Position numbers and translations under genes: made by a program
Assembly (NCBI GenBank): GCA_023437225.1
Contig: JAEZGS010000003.1
Location: 1 to 51,387 of the forward strand
Direction: 5' to 3'
Length of the DNA stretch: 51,387 bases
From: Bacteroidota bacterium
GTDB taxonomy: Bacteria > Bacteroidota > Bacteroidia > Chitinophagales > Chitinophagaceae
Shown here: piece after piece, positions 15,240 to 23,251 of the stretch
Position numbering within the stretch: position 1 is the stretch's first letter
Layout of the letters: the number at the start of each line of letters is the position of its first letter
The notes under the pieces: generated by a model
The model's database searches: none
Told to the model about the DNA's origin: nothing
What the model saw: only the letters and a program-made list of their open reading frames with translations

Positions 15240-16958
15240 CTATCTTTTAAAACGATATCTTCTCTCTGTTATATTTCCGGCCTCATCCTCGGCGCGGATC
15301 ATCAGTTCATGATCTCCTGGCAAACATTTCTCATCAAAGCGATAAATGAACGTCCTGCCTTTATCATTCGTGAACCGTATCCATTTACCATCGATCTCTG
15401 TTCTTACGTTTTTAAATTTTTCGAGGTTATCTTTTACCGTAAAAACTATACGGCTGGCGCGCGACAAATCCGAACCGTCAGCAAATCCCGAAGGTAGTAT
15501 TACAGGCGGCTCATCATCGATTAACAATTGATAGGATCCGAGGTCCCGAAACTGCGCGGAAGCCCAATCACCCTGCCACTCAACTTTCTGAACTGATTTT
15601 TTTGTACCCGCAAACCATTGCATTACTGTCCTCTCTTTTTCAGCAGGGCTAAGCGAACGTGTCGGCCGTATACGCACGACCATAGAATCCTGCATCGGAA
15701 TGTGCGAGGCACCGAATGAATGAATACGTGATACGGCATTCGGTGAAGTAGCAGGTGTGCTTCGATGAGACAATGCTACTGAATCGTAAAGGCATTGCTC
15801 TCCTACAATAAACTCTGCATCACCGGCTTCATACACATCTACCATGAAAGGGTAAAACATTCTGCCGCTGTATGATCCGGAAGCCTGTGTGGTGCCATCA
15901 TACTGCACTGCAAACGTCAGTTCCGCATCGTTTCCATGTGCATCATCGACGGTCACCTTAAAGGAGTGGACTTCGCCATCACTAACATCCACAACACCAT
16001 TTGTTCCTTCGCGCTTCCAGTAAATCGAATTGATATAACCGGGAAGTTCCGATAGATGTTGCATGTAGATGTTTGATGTTTGTCGCAACCTGTAATCGAT
16101 ATGAGCATTGAGATAACGCGTATCGTTATAGCTTATATCGTCCATCACGAAACCCGCTACCGGCATGTCTTCGGAATAAAGGGTTGCAGTATATATCCCA
16201 TTAAGATTAGAGGAGCCTGTATGCGTATCCCAGGCACTGATTCCAAAACTAACAAGAGGTGATGACACCCGGATTACGCCAGCAACGTTGTAACGCCCAC
16301 CGGGTCCGGCTTTCAGGGGATATATCTTAGGTGATTGCTGGTAGACGCTTTTTGTTCGGTCATAAATTCCGAGTCGCAACAGGCGTGGGCTGACATTATC
16401 GGTAATAGGGAAACCGAATAATGCCGGGTTGACATTAACGTCATCGTTCGTTCTGCGTATTTCGAAATGTAAATGCGGAGCCTGCGAACCACCGGTATTG
16501 CCACTGTACCCGATAAACTCGCCCTTCTTAACAGGCAATTCGTTCGATGGCACTTCAAGTTGGATATGCCATTTCTCCTGCTTATACTGTTCACGCTTCA
16601 GGTATGCTTCGATCTTTGGATTAAAATCGTTCATGTGTGCATAGAGCGTTGTAAAGCCATTGGGATGGTAGATGTAAAGCGCCCGGCCAAATCCTGCCGG
16701 TTCAATTTTGATCCTCCCTATGTAACCATCCGCGGCAGCATAAACCGGCAAGTTCTCACGGGCATTGGTTTTCAGGTCAAGCCCCATATGGTAGTGGTTA
16801 GGACGCAACTCGCCAAAATTGCCGCTTAATGAGATCGGAATATTCAGAGGATTTCGAAAATATCCCTGCGGATATGATTTCGGTTGTGGCTGCCCGTTAG
16901 CAGTTAATATAAAATTAATACAACACAACAGCAACAAAATCGGGTGCTTCATTGTCAT
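15240..16958 (-). CDS. Secreted M23-family (LytM) metallopeptidase
   Basis: 572 residues with signal peptide MTMKHPILLLLCCINFILTANGQ (an alternative ATG lies two codons in). The LytM zinc site is complete: H57xxxD61 in NHYHMGLDLK, LYAHMNDF with H108, and H162-L-H164 in APHLHFEIRR. It probably cleaves peptidoglycan peptide cross-links. About 400 residues after the catalytic domain are beta-rich, with an Ig-like segment near the end (FTVKDNLEKFKNVRTEIDGK). Placement of the peptidase domain at the N-terminus with a long C-terminal extension is a Bacteroidota layout. A TAATTTTG promoter element lies just upstream. Confidence 0.92.
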   Translation of the reverse strand: MTMKHPILLLLCCINFILTANGQPQPKSYPQGYFRNPLNIPISLSGNFGELRPNHYHMGLDLKTNARENLPVYAAADGYIGRIKIEPAGFGRALYIYHPNGFTTLYAHMNDFNPKIEAYLKREQYKQEKWHIQLEVPSNELPVKKGEFIGYSGNTGGSQAPHLHFEIRRTNDDVNVNPALFGFPITDNVSPRLLRLGIYDRTKSVYQQSPKIYPLKAGPGGRYNVAGVIRVSSPLVSFGISAWDTHTGSSNLNGIYTATLYSEDMPVAGFVMDDISYNDTRYLNAHIDYRLRQTSNIYMQHLSELPGYINSIYWKREGTNGVVDVSDGEVHSFKVTVDDAHGNDAELTFAVQYDGTTQASGSYSGRMFYPFMVDVYEAGDAEFIVGEQCLYDSVALSHRSTPATSPNAVSRIHSFGASHIPMQDSMVVRIRPTRSLSPAEKERTVMQWFAGTKKSVQKVEWQGDWASAQFRDLGSYQLLIDDEPPVILPSGFADGSDLSRASRIVFTVKDNLEKFKNVRTEIDGKWIRFTNDKGRTFIYRFDEKCLPGDHELMIRAEDEAGNITERRYRFKR

Positions 16959-16978
16959 AGTACTTGATAGATTGCCGG

Positions 16979-16986
16979 CAAAATTA
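16979..16986 (-). promoter_or_regulatory. Probable promoter -7 element for the M23-bcp operon
   Basis: The minus strand reads TAATTTTG, an exact TAnnTTTG match 21 bp upstream of the peptidase ATG, predicting a leader under 20 nt. No clear TTTG was found at the -33 position. Confidence 0.45.
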
Positions 16987-17146
16987 AGTGGTTAAGTTGC
17001 TTTTCCCGGTTTGGGTAAAATATTTCGAAGACGGGAAAGAAAATGTGAGTTGAACAATCGAATTGTTAATAATGCTGTTGCTTGATGATTAGTGGTACGG
17101 TTTTTTCTAAATAGAATAAGAATTATGAATTTTTGAATCTTGAGTT

Positions 17147-17362
17147 ATGACAAAGTTTTACAGTAGATGGCTGATAGTTTTGATCCTTGTAGTAGGGACA
17201 ATCATCGGCATATTCAAGGGATCCGAAGCAAAGCAGAAGTACGTTTTCAAAATTAAGAATCGCTACGAAGAGAAGAAGCAGCAGGAAGAACTCAGGAAGA
17301 TGTGTGAGGAAAGTGGCGTGTGTCTTGATGAAATTGAAATGGCTGCGTTTCACAAAATGTAG
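17147..17362 (+). CDS. Small single-span membrane protein, unknown
   Basis: 71 residues from an ATG. An N-terminal hydrophobic span (about 8-24, WLIVLILVVGTIIGIFKG) is followed by a strongly charged Lys/Glu helix, probably coiled-coil, and two cysteines seven residues apart (C53, C60). I do not recognise a family. A strong intrinsic terminator 50 bp downstream and its placement as an isolated plus-strand unit before carB support a real gene. Without homologues this remains a prediction. Confidence 0.55.
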   Translation: MTKFYSRWLIVLILVVGTIIGIFKGSEAKQKYVFKIKNRYEEKKQQEELRKMCEESGVCLDEIEMAAFHKM

Positions 17363-17375
17363 TTTGCGTGATGAA

Positions 17376-17389
17376 GGTGCAATTGCACC
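17376..17389. promoter_or_regulatory. Perfect 14-bp palindrome before the terminator
   Basis: GGTGCAATTGCACC is fully self-complementary and sits between the stop codon of the small membrane protein and the terminator at 17412-17438. It could be a protein-binding site or part of the 3' RNA structure. Which it is cannot be told from one copy. Confidence 0.4.
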
Positions 17390-17411
17390 GTTATCTCCTT
17401 TATACATAACC

Positions 17412-17438
17412 AACCCCCGGGCGATGCGGGGGTTTTTT
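17412..17438 (+). terminator. Strong intrinsic terminator
   Basis: AACCCCCG pairs perfectly with CGGGGGTT around a 7-nt loop, followed by TTTTTT. It ends the transcript of the small membrane-protein gene and insulates carB, whose own -7 element lies downstream at 17545. Confidence 0.88.
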
Positions 17439-17544
17439 ATTTTCAGATGCTCCCGCACTACCTTTTGGGCCGGCTCATCCCGCTAGTAATCAGGCTTCTG
17501 GCATTTCGCCTGAAAAAATATCCATCGAAATCCTCGCGCCGCCT

Positions 17545-17552
17545 TACTTTTG
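17545..17552 (+). promoter_or_regulatory. Probable carB promoter -7 element
   Basis: TACTTTTG is an exact TAnnTTTG match, 33 bp before the carB ATG and after the preceding terminator. No good -33 TTTG is present at the usual distance. An inverted repeat TCAGGC/GCCTGA at 17490-17513 covers that area instead. Confidence 0.5.
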
Positions 17553-17585
17553 CGCAATTTGTTTTTAAAAACCGCAAAAAATAAA

Positions 17586-20408
17586 ATGCCAAAAGATCCA
17601 TCAATTAAATCGGTTCTAATCATCGGCTCTGGTCCAATCGTTATCGGGCAGGCCTGCGAATTTGACTATTCAGGTTCTCAAGCAGCACGAAGTCTCAGGG
17701 AAGAAGGTATCAAAGTGATCCTCATAAACAGCAACCCTGCGACGATCATGACAGATCCGATGATGGCTGACAAAGTTTATCTCCTTCCACTAACAACCGA
17801 TAGTATTGAACAGATCCTTGAAGAAAACCAGATCGATGCAGTACTTCCAACAATGGGCGGACAAACCGCTTTGAACCTTACCATGGAAGCTGCCGAGCTA
17901 GGCATCTGGGAAAAATATTCAGTTCGATTGATCGGTGTGGATGTAGATGCGATCAAAACTGCTGAGGACCGCGAATTGTTTCGCCAGTTGATGGTGAAGA
18001 TCGATGTTCCTGTTGCACCATCGCGTGTTGCGAACTCATTGCTGGAAGGAAAAGAATTTGCGCAAGAGATCGGCTTCCCACTGGTTATTCGTCCCTCATT
18101 CACACTTGGCGGTACGGGCGGTGGATTCGTTCACTCTAAAGATGACCTGGAAGCCGCCCTGGACAGGGGTTTGAAGGCATCACCGATGCACGAGGTCCTT
18201 GTAGAAAAAGCAGTACTCGGCTGGAAGGAATATGAGCTTGAGCTGCTTCGCGATAAAAACGATAATGTTGTGATCATCTGTACCGTGGAGAACGTAGACC
18301 CCATGGGAGTTCATACGGGAGATTCGATCACTGTGGCACCCGCCATGACGCTCAGCGATACTGCATACCAGGAAATGCGCAACAAAGGAATTTTGATGAT
18401 GCGCAGTCTTGGAAACTTTGCGGGTGGATGTAATGTTCAGTTCGCAATGGATCCGGCAACAGAGAAAATCATCGCTGTTGAGATCAATCCCCGGGTGAGT
18501 CGCTCTTCAGCCCTCGCTTCAAAAGCAACGGGTTATCCTATCGCGAAGGTTGCCGCTAAACTGGCTATCGGTTATACACTTGATGAATTAAAGAACCAAA
18601 TCACCCAAACCACATCGGCATATTTCGAACCTGCACTTGACTATGTGATCGTAAAAATGCCCCGGTGGAATTTCGACAAGTTCAAGGGAGCAAATGATAC
18701 ACTTGGTTTGCAGATGAAGAGCGTGGGCGAAGTGATGGCAATCGGACGCAGCTTCACTGAAGCATTGCAGAAGGCATGTCAGAGCCTTGAGAACAATGCG
18801 GTGGGCCTGGGTAACTATACCAAAAGCCATATGTCGGCCGATGAGCTTCAAACTTATATCAAGACTCCAAAATGGGATCGCATATTTCGTATCAAAGATG
18901 CGCTGATGCTTGGAGTATCTGTAGGCACGATTTCAAAAACAACAGGCATCGATCGCTGGTTTATAAATGAGGTAAAGAAGATCGTTGATCTTGAGAAAGA
19001 GATCGCGAAGCACAAACTGGAAAATCTGCCAGTAGACCTTCTTCGCGATGCGAAATTCATGGGCTTCAGCGATGCGCAGATCTCGTTGATCATGCAGGAC
19101 GGAAACGACGAGGCTATCTATGAGAAAAGAAAAGCAGCGGGCATCACGCGCGTTTATAAGATGGTAGATACCTGCAGCGCCGAGTTTGAAGCAAAGACAC
19201 CGTACTTCTATTCAAGCTTTGAAATGGGCAACCAAAACGAAAGCAGCGTTAGTGATAAGAAGAAGGTGATCGTACTCGGCTCTGGTCCGAACAGGATCGG
19301 GCAGGGTATTGAATTCGATTACTGCTGCGTTCATGGCTTGCTTGCCCTGAAAGAATGTGGTTATGAGGCGATCATGGTGAACTGCAACCCGGAAACGGTT
19401 TCCACGGATTTCGATATGGCTGATAAACTTTATTTCGAACCCGTATTCTGGGAACATTTGTGGGAGATCGTTGAGCTCGAAAAACCTTTTGGGGTGATTG
19501 TTCAACTTGGTGGACAAACCGCGTTGAAACTTGCGGAGCGACTTCATGAGAAAGGTATTAAGATCATCGGAACATCATATGATAATATGGACATTGCGGA
19601 AGACCGCGGACGATTCAGCGATATGCTGAAAGATCTTGGAATTCCTTATCCCGAATACGGCACAGCCTATACTGTAGATGAAGCGGTGGAAGTTGCAAAT
19701 AAGGTGGGCTATCCTGTTCTCGTTCGGCCAAGTTATGTGTTGGGTGGACAAAGAATGAGGATCGTTATCAATGATGATGAGCTGGAAAGTGCAGTGGTTA
19801 GTTTGCTGAAACACATACCCGGCAATAAAATATTGATCGATCACTTCCTTGATCGATGCCAGGAGGCTGAGATCGATGCGATCTGTGATGGCGATGAAGT
19901 TCATATTATGGGAGTAATGGAACACATCGAGCCAGCTGGTATTCATAGCGGCGACAGTAATGCTGTACTACCGGAATTTAACCTCTCTCCTTTGATCGTT
20001 GCCACAATGGAAGAATATGCACGGAAGATCGCATTCAAACTAAACATATGTGGCCTTATCAATATACAATTTGCTATTAAGAACGGTAAGGTATATGTGA
20101 TCGAAGCGAACCCCAGGGCATCGCGCACTACGCCATTTATTGCGAAAGCATACCAGATACCTTACCTGAACATTGCAACAAAGGTGATGCTGGGTGAAAA
20201 TAAATTAAGCGAATTCAAGTTTGTGAAGCGACTTAAAGGCTATGCGATCAAAGAACCCGTATTCAGCTTTGAGAAATTTCCCGGTGTAAGTAAAGAACTA
20301 GGACCCGAAATGAAGAGCACCGGTGAAGCAATCAGGTTCATCAAAGACCTTCGAGATCCATACTTCAGGCAGCTGTATAAGGATAGGAGTATGTATTTAA
20401 GTAAATAG
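17586..20408 (+). CDS. carB: Carbamoyl-phosphate synthase large subunit, no MGS domain
   Basis: Makes carbamoyl phosphate from glutamine-derived ammonia, bicarbonate and two ATP for pyrimidine and arginine synthesis, with CarA, which is not in this window. The 940-residue protein (ATG at 17586; an in-frame TTG at 17550 is less likely) has two homologous ATP-grasp halves, opening at IIGSGPIVIGQACEFDYSG and, near residue 560, VLGSGPNRIGQGIEFDYC. The oligomerisation region lies between them. It ends soon after FEKFPGVSKELGPEMKSTGE, where the E. coli enzyme continues for about 135 residues as the MGS-like allosteric domain. Both synthetase halves look intact. Shortened CarB is, as far as I recall, common in Flavobacteriia and Chitinophagia. 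Confidence 0.96.
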   Translation: MPKDPSIKSVLIIGSGPIVIGQACEFDYSGSQAARSLREEGIKVILINSNPATIMTDPMMADKVYLLPLTTDSIEQILEENQIDAVLPTMGGQTALNLTMEAAELGIWEKYSVRLIGVDVDAIKTAEDRELFRQLMVKIDVPVAPSRVANSLLEGKEFAQEIGFPLVIRPSFTLGGTGGGFVHSKDDLEAALDRGLKASPMHEVLVEKAVLGWKEYELELLRDKNDNVVIICTVENVDPMGVHTGDSITVAPAMTLSDTAYQEMRNKGILMMRSLGNFAGGCNVQFAMDPATEKIIAVEINPRVSRSSALASKATGYPIAKVAAKLAIGYTLDELKNQITQTTSAYFEPALDYVIVKMPRWNFDKFKGANDTLGLQMKSVGEVMAIGRSFTEALQKACQSLENNAVGLGNYTKSHMSADELQTYIKTPKWDRIFRIKDALMLGVSVGTISKTTGIDRWFINEVKKIVDLEKEIAKHKLENLPVDLLRDAKFMGFSDAQISLIMQDGNDEAIYEKRKAAGITRVYKMVDTCSAEFEAKTPYFYSSFEMGNQNESSVSDKKKVIVLGSGPNRIGQGIEFDYCCVHGLLALKECGYEAIMVNCNPETVSTDFDMADKLYFEPVFWEHLWEIVELEKPFGVIVQLGGQTALKLAERLHEKGIKIIGTSYDNMDIAEDRGRFSDMLKDLGIPYPEYGTAYTVDEAVEVANKVGYPVLVRPSYVLGGQRMRIVINDDELESAVVSLLKHIPGNKILIDHFLDRCQEAEIDAICDGDEVHIMGVMEHIEPAGIHSGDSNAVLPEFNLSPLIVATMEEYARKIAFKLNICGLINIQFAIKNGKVYVIEANPRASRTTPFIAKAYQIPYLNIATKVMLGENKLSEFKFVKRLKGYAIKEPVFSFEKFPGVSKELGPEMKSTGEAIRFIKDLRDPYFRQLYKDRSMYLSK

Positions 20409-20551
20409 TGTGCTAGTGAGCTAATGTGCTAGTGTGCTAATGTGCTAGTGTGCTTATGTGCTAATGAAAAAAGGCTGGCACATTAGCACATTTCGCACAT
20501 TGGCACTTTCCTTTAACTAGCATACTAGCACACTATCATACTAGCACATTA
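20408..20551. repeat. Facing octamer arrays at a convergent junction, family D
   Basis: Directly after the carB stop the plus strand carries about seven units of the GTGCTAGT/GTGCTAAT type up to 20466. From 20480 to 20550 the complementary units appear, so the converging DinB-like gene is followed, in its own sense direction, by the same GTGCTAGT units. The inner arms ATGTGCTAATG (20456-20466) and CATTAGCACAT (20481-20491) pair perfectly, and the outer arms can extend the hairpin imperfectly. No conventional terminator with a T tract was found. Confidence 0.92.
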
Positions 20552-21022
20552 TCAAATGCTTTTCTTCAACATCGCTATTTGTCCCAGGTGGTAAATGTCG
20601 TGCTGAATAAGTCCGTTCAATAAGAACCGGAAACTATATCCACGAAACTCAACCATTTCGTTAAGGAACGAATCGTCCCTGGATTCAAGTTCCATTATAA
20701 TCTGATCATGAAGGTCTCTTAGTTGCTCCAACCCCTTGACCCATGTGTGTTCCAGCGGATCGATCAGGCGCCAGTCGAGCGTTTCTTCATCTTCTCCCTC
20801 CGGTGCTTTTGGTTCATGTCGTATTCTTTGAAGCGTGAACTGCGTCCAGGTGATCATATGATATAAAAGATCGATCATAGAATGACCTTCCTCGTTAAGT
20901 CGCTTGAAAACCACTGCGGGATGTATTTCATTCAAGATTGAATACATCGATCTACCGTACCACGGTTCTCCATCAAGAGTTGCCTTCATCGTTGCAATGA
21001 TGTTATCGATCTCATTTCTCAT
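20552..21022 (-). CDS. DinB-like four-helix protein
   Basis: The 156-residue cytoplasmic protein has the DinB/DUF1572-type four-helix bundle pattern. Candidate metal-binding histidines are H55 (LLYHMITWTQ) and H141/H145 (LIQHDIYHLGQIAML) near the C-terminus, which is the classical position of the HxxxH pair. Members include thiol-dependent transferases (bacillithiol-S-transferase-like) and proteins of unknown role. No substrate is indicated. It converges on carB across a repeat array. Confidence 0.82.
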   Translation of the reverse strand: MRNEIDNIIATMKATLDGEPWYGRSMYSILNEIHPAVVFKRLNEEGHSMIDLLYHMITWTQFTLQRIRHEPKAPEGEDEETLDWRLIDPLEHTWVKGLEQLRDLHDQIIMELESRDDSFLNEMVEFRGYSFRFLLNGLIQHDIYHLGQIAMLKKSI

Positions 21023-21135
21023 ACAAAAGAATTGATGTATTATAATGTGGTTACAACAAATATAGCCGGGGTTTTAACTTCCATTCATTGATGATATTCC
21101 CTTTTCCATGAATATGAATCCAGGGAAATTTATAG

Positions 21136-23217
21136 ATGCATCGTGACCTGATCCCTTCATGGAAAGTAAATCCTTTTCTCCGGATCGTAATACCTTTCCT
21201 GGCAGGCATCTACGTGCAATATCAATACCCCGCGTCTACGGTATTGCTCGTTACTTTCTGGATAACACTGTTATTGCTGCTAATTGGCAACCGGCTTTCG
21301 ATTTATTATACAAGGAGATTTCGTAGAGAAATCGGCATTGCTATGAATGTACTGTTATTAAGTGCAGGTGGTGCATGCATGTATTATAAGCATCCGGCCA
21401 ACAATCCCCAGCACCTCCTCAACAAACCGCTTCACCAATACGGTGCTTACATCGTTTCTATCACAAGAGATTACAGTCGCCGTGCAGCATCTTTTCGAAC
21501 CGAGGCAGAGGTGACGCACACACGAGACTCGACTGTTGACCGCTGTAACTCATCAAAGATCCTGTTGTATTTTCCGGTATCAGACAGCCTTATTCTGCCG
21601 AAGATAGGTTCGAGACTACTGGTAATTCGTGCTCCCACCAGAATACCGAAAACCAGTAATCCCGGGGGATTCGACTTTCGTCGTTACTGCGCATTGAAGG
21701 GAATCTATTTTCAGGATTACCTAAGCGCCGACAGGTACGCGCTCCTCGATGTGAGAAAGTTGTCCTTTGTGAACCGACTGCTGGCGGGGATACAAAGTCA
21801 TATTCTTTCGGCTATCCGCCATAACGTTTCCGGTAACGTTGAAGCAGGTTTAGCTGAAGCCCTCATGATCGGTTACAAGGAGGATCTTGATAGGGATCTT
21901 TTAAATTCCTATAGTAAGACAGGGGTTGTACATGTGATTGCCATATCCGGCTTACACCTGGCACTGATTTACTGGATACTCGACAAACTCGCATCGATTT
22001 CCATCAGGCGAAGCAGGATGGCTCGCGGACTGATCGTGATTTCAGGGCTTTGGCTGTTTACTTTGCTGGCGGGCGCGTCGCCATCGGTGGTGCGGTCGGC
22101 AGCAATGTTTACGGTAATTGTGATTGGTTCAATGGTGAACAAAAGATCCAGCCTTGTGAACGGATTATCAGCATCGGCTTTCTTTCTATTATGCTTTGAT
22201 CCTTTCTGGCTCTGGGATCTCGGATTTCAATTGTCTTATGCAGCGGTATTAAGCCTGGTTTTATTTGCAACGCCCATATACAACCTTATCTATGTATCGA
22301 ATATGTTGCTCGACCAGCTGTGGAAATCGGTGTCTGTTACGATCGCGGCACAGCTATGCACGCTGCCGATCCTTCTGTATAATTTTCACCAGTTCCCGGT
22401 TTATTTCATCTTCACCAATATTGTTTGCGTGCCACTTTCAACGGGCGTACTGATTGTTGAACTGTTGCTATGTATTACAACGTGGTTTCCAGTTTTAGCG
22501 AGGCTATTGGGATGGGTTGTTTTTAATGGCATATCATGGATGAATGCATCTGTAAGGTATTTTGAATCCATGCCCATGTCTGGTATAAATGGATTCAATT
22601 TTCAGCTATCGCAAGCCTGCGTTTTGACCATCGCGATTGCAGGTTTCTATCTCTTCATCACAAGAAAGTTGCTTAGAGGATGCCATTTGACGCTATTAAG
22701 TATTTCAATAATTATAGTATTGGAGATGTTCTTCACCAGCTCGGCGTCTCGTCAAAAACTATTGGTTGTGTACAATGTTCCCGGATCGAAGGCAGTGGAT
22801 ATTATTGAAGGGAGGAAGGCGAGCTTCGTGGGCGATTCCAAACTGCTGAATGACCGGTCTTTGTTTGAACGAAACATTTTTCCTTCGCGCATTCATTTTT
22901 ATATCGCGCCAGCGAAAAATAACAATGCCTGGCATTATCCAGATGGTAACGCCCTGATGACAGTTCACAACAGGCGGATTGCGTTGATCAACAATCCCGC
23001 GCTACCTGCCGGGCTGAAATTCGACGTCTGCATCGTGTCGGGCTCACCTTCTCTGGATATCGAGACACTTATAAAAACATGCAGGCCAAACATCATGGTA
23101 TTCGATGCATCAAACAGCCGCAACAAACTCAATCGCTGGAAATCAGTATGCAAGCGGTTTTCAGTTAAACACCATCTCACCAGCGAACAGGGAGCTTTTG
23201 TTTTGCGCCTTAATTAA
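21136..23217 (+). CDS. comEC: ComEC/Rec2-family protein with degenerate C-terminal domain
   Basis: 693-residue polytopic membrane protein, the presumed inner-membrane DNA-uptake channel. The N-terminal part (residues 15-190) matches the DUF4131/OB-like region with GGFDFRRYCALKGIYFQDYL. The competence domain from about 220 has the family signature GVVHVIAISGLHLALIYWIL, then ASPSVVRSAAMF and DPFWLWDLGFQLSYAAVLSL. The last 150 residues sit where a metallo-beta-lactamase domain is found in other ComEC proteins, but the HxHxDH ligands are not present, so any nuclease activity there is unlikely. It is followed 34 bp later by purH. Confidence 0.88.
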   Translation: MHRDLIPSWKVNPFLRIVIPFLAGIYVQYQYPASTVLLVTFWITLLLLLIGNRLSIYYTRRFRREIGIAMNVLLLSAGGACMYYKHPANNPQHLLNKPLHQYGAYIVSITRDYSRRAASFRTEAEVTHTRDSTVDRCNSSKILLYFPVSDSLILPKIGSRLLVIRAPTRIPKTSNPGGFDFRRYCALKGIYFQDYLSADRYALLDVRKLSFVNRLLAGIQSHILSAIRHNVSGNVEAGLAEALMIGYKEDLDRDLLNSYSKTGVVHVIAISGLHLALIYWILDKLASISIRRSRMARGLIVISGLWLFTLLAGASPSVVRSAAMFTVIVIGSMVNKRSSLVNGLSASAFFLLCFDPFWLWDLGFQLSYAAVLSLVLFATPIYNLIYVSNMLLDQLWKSVSVTIAAQLCTLPILLYNFHQFPVYFIFTNIVCVPLSTGVLIVELLLCITTWFPVLARLLGWVVFNGISWMNASVRYFESMPMSGINGFNFQLSQACVLTIAIAGFYLFITRKLLRGCHLTLLSISIIIVLEMFFTSSASRQKLLVVYNVPGSKAVDIIEGRKASFVGDSKLLNDRSLFERNIFPSRIHFYIAPAKNNNAWHYPDGNALMTVHNRRIALINNPALPAGLKFDVCIVSGSPSLDIETLIKTCRPNIMVFDASNSRNKLNRWKSVCKRFSVKHHLTSEQGAFVLRLN

Positions 23218-23251
23218 GCTACTTTTGCGGCTCCTGAAAAGACTTCGACCA

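Noticed and set aside
20408..20551. Mobile-element inverted terminal repeats
   Set aside because: The facing arrays enclose no transposase or other cargo and consist of simple octamers, so this is not an insertion sequence.
23105..23251. N-terminal extension of purH reaching into comEC
   Set aside because: The extra 49 residues overlap the comEC end in another frame and do not resemble PurH. The ATG at 23252 matches the family start.
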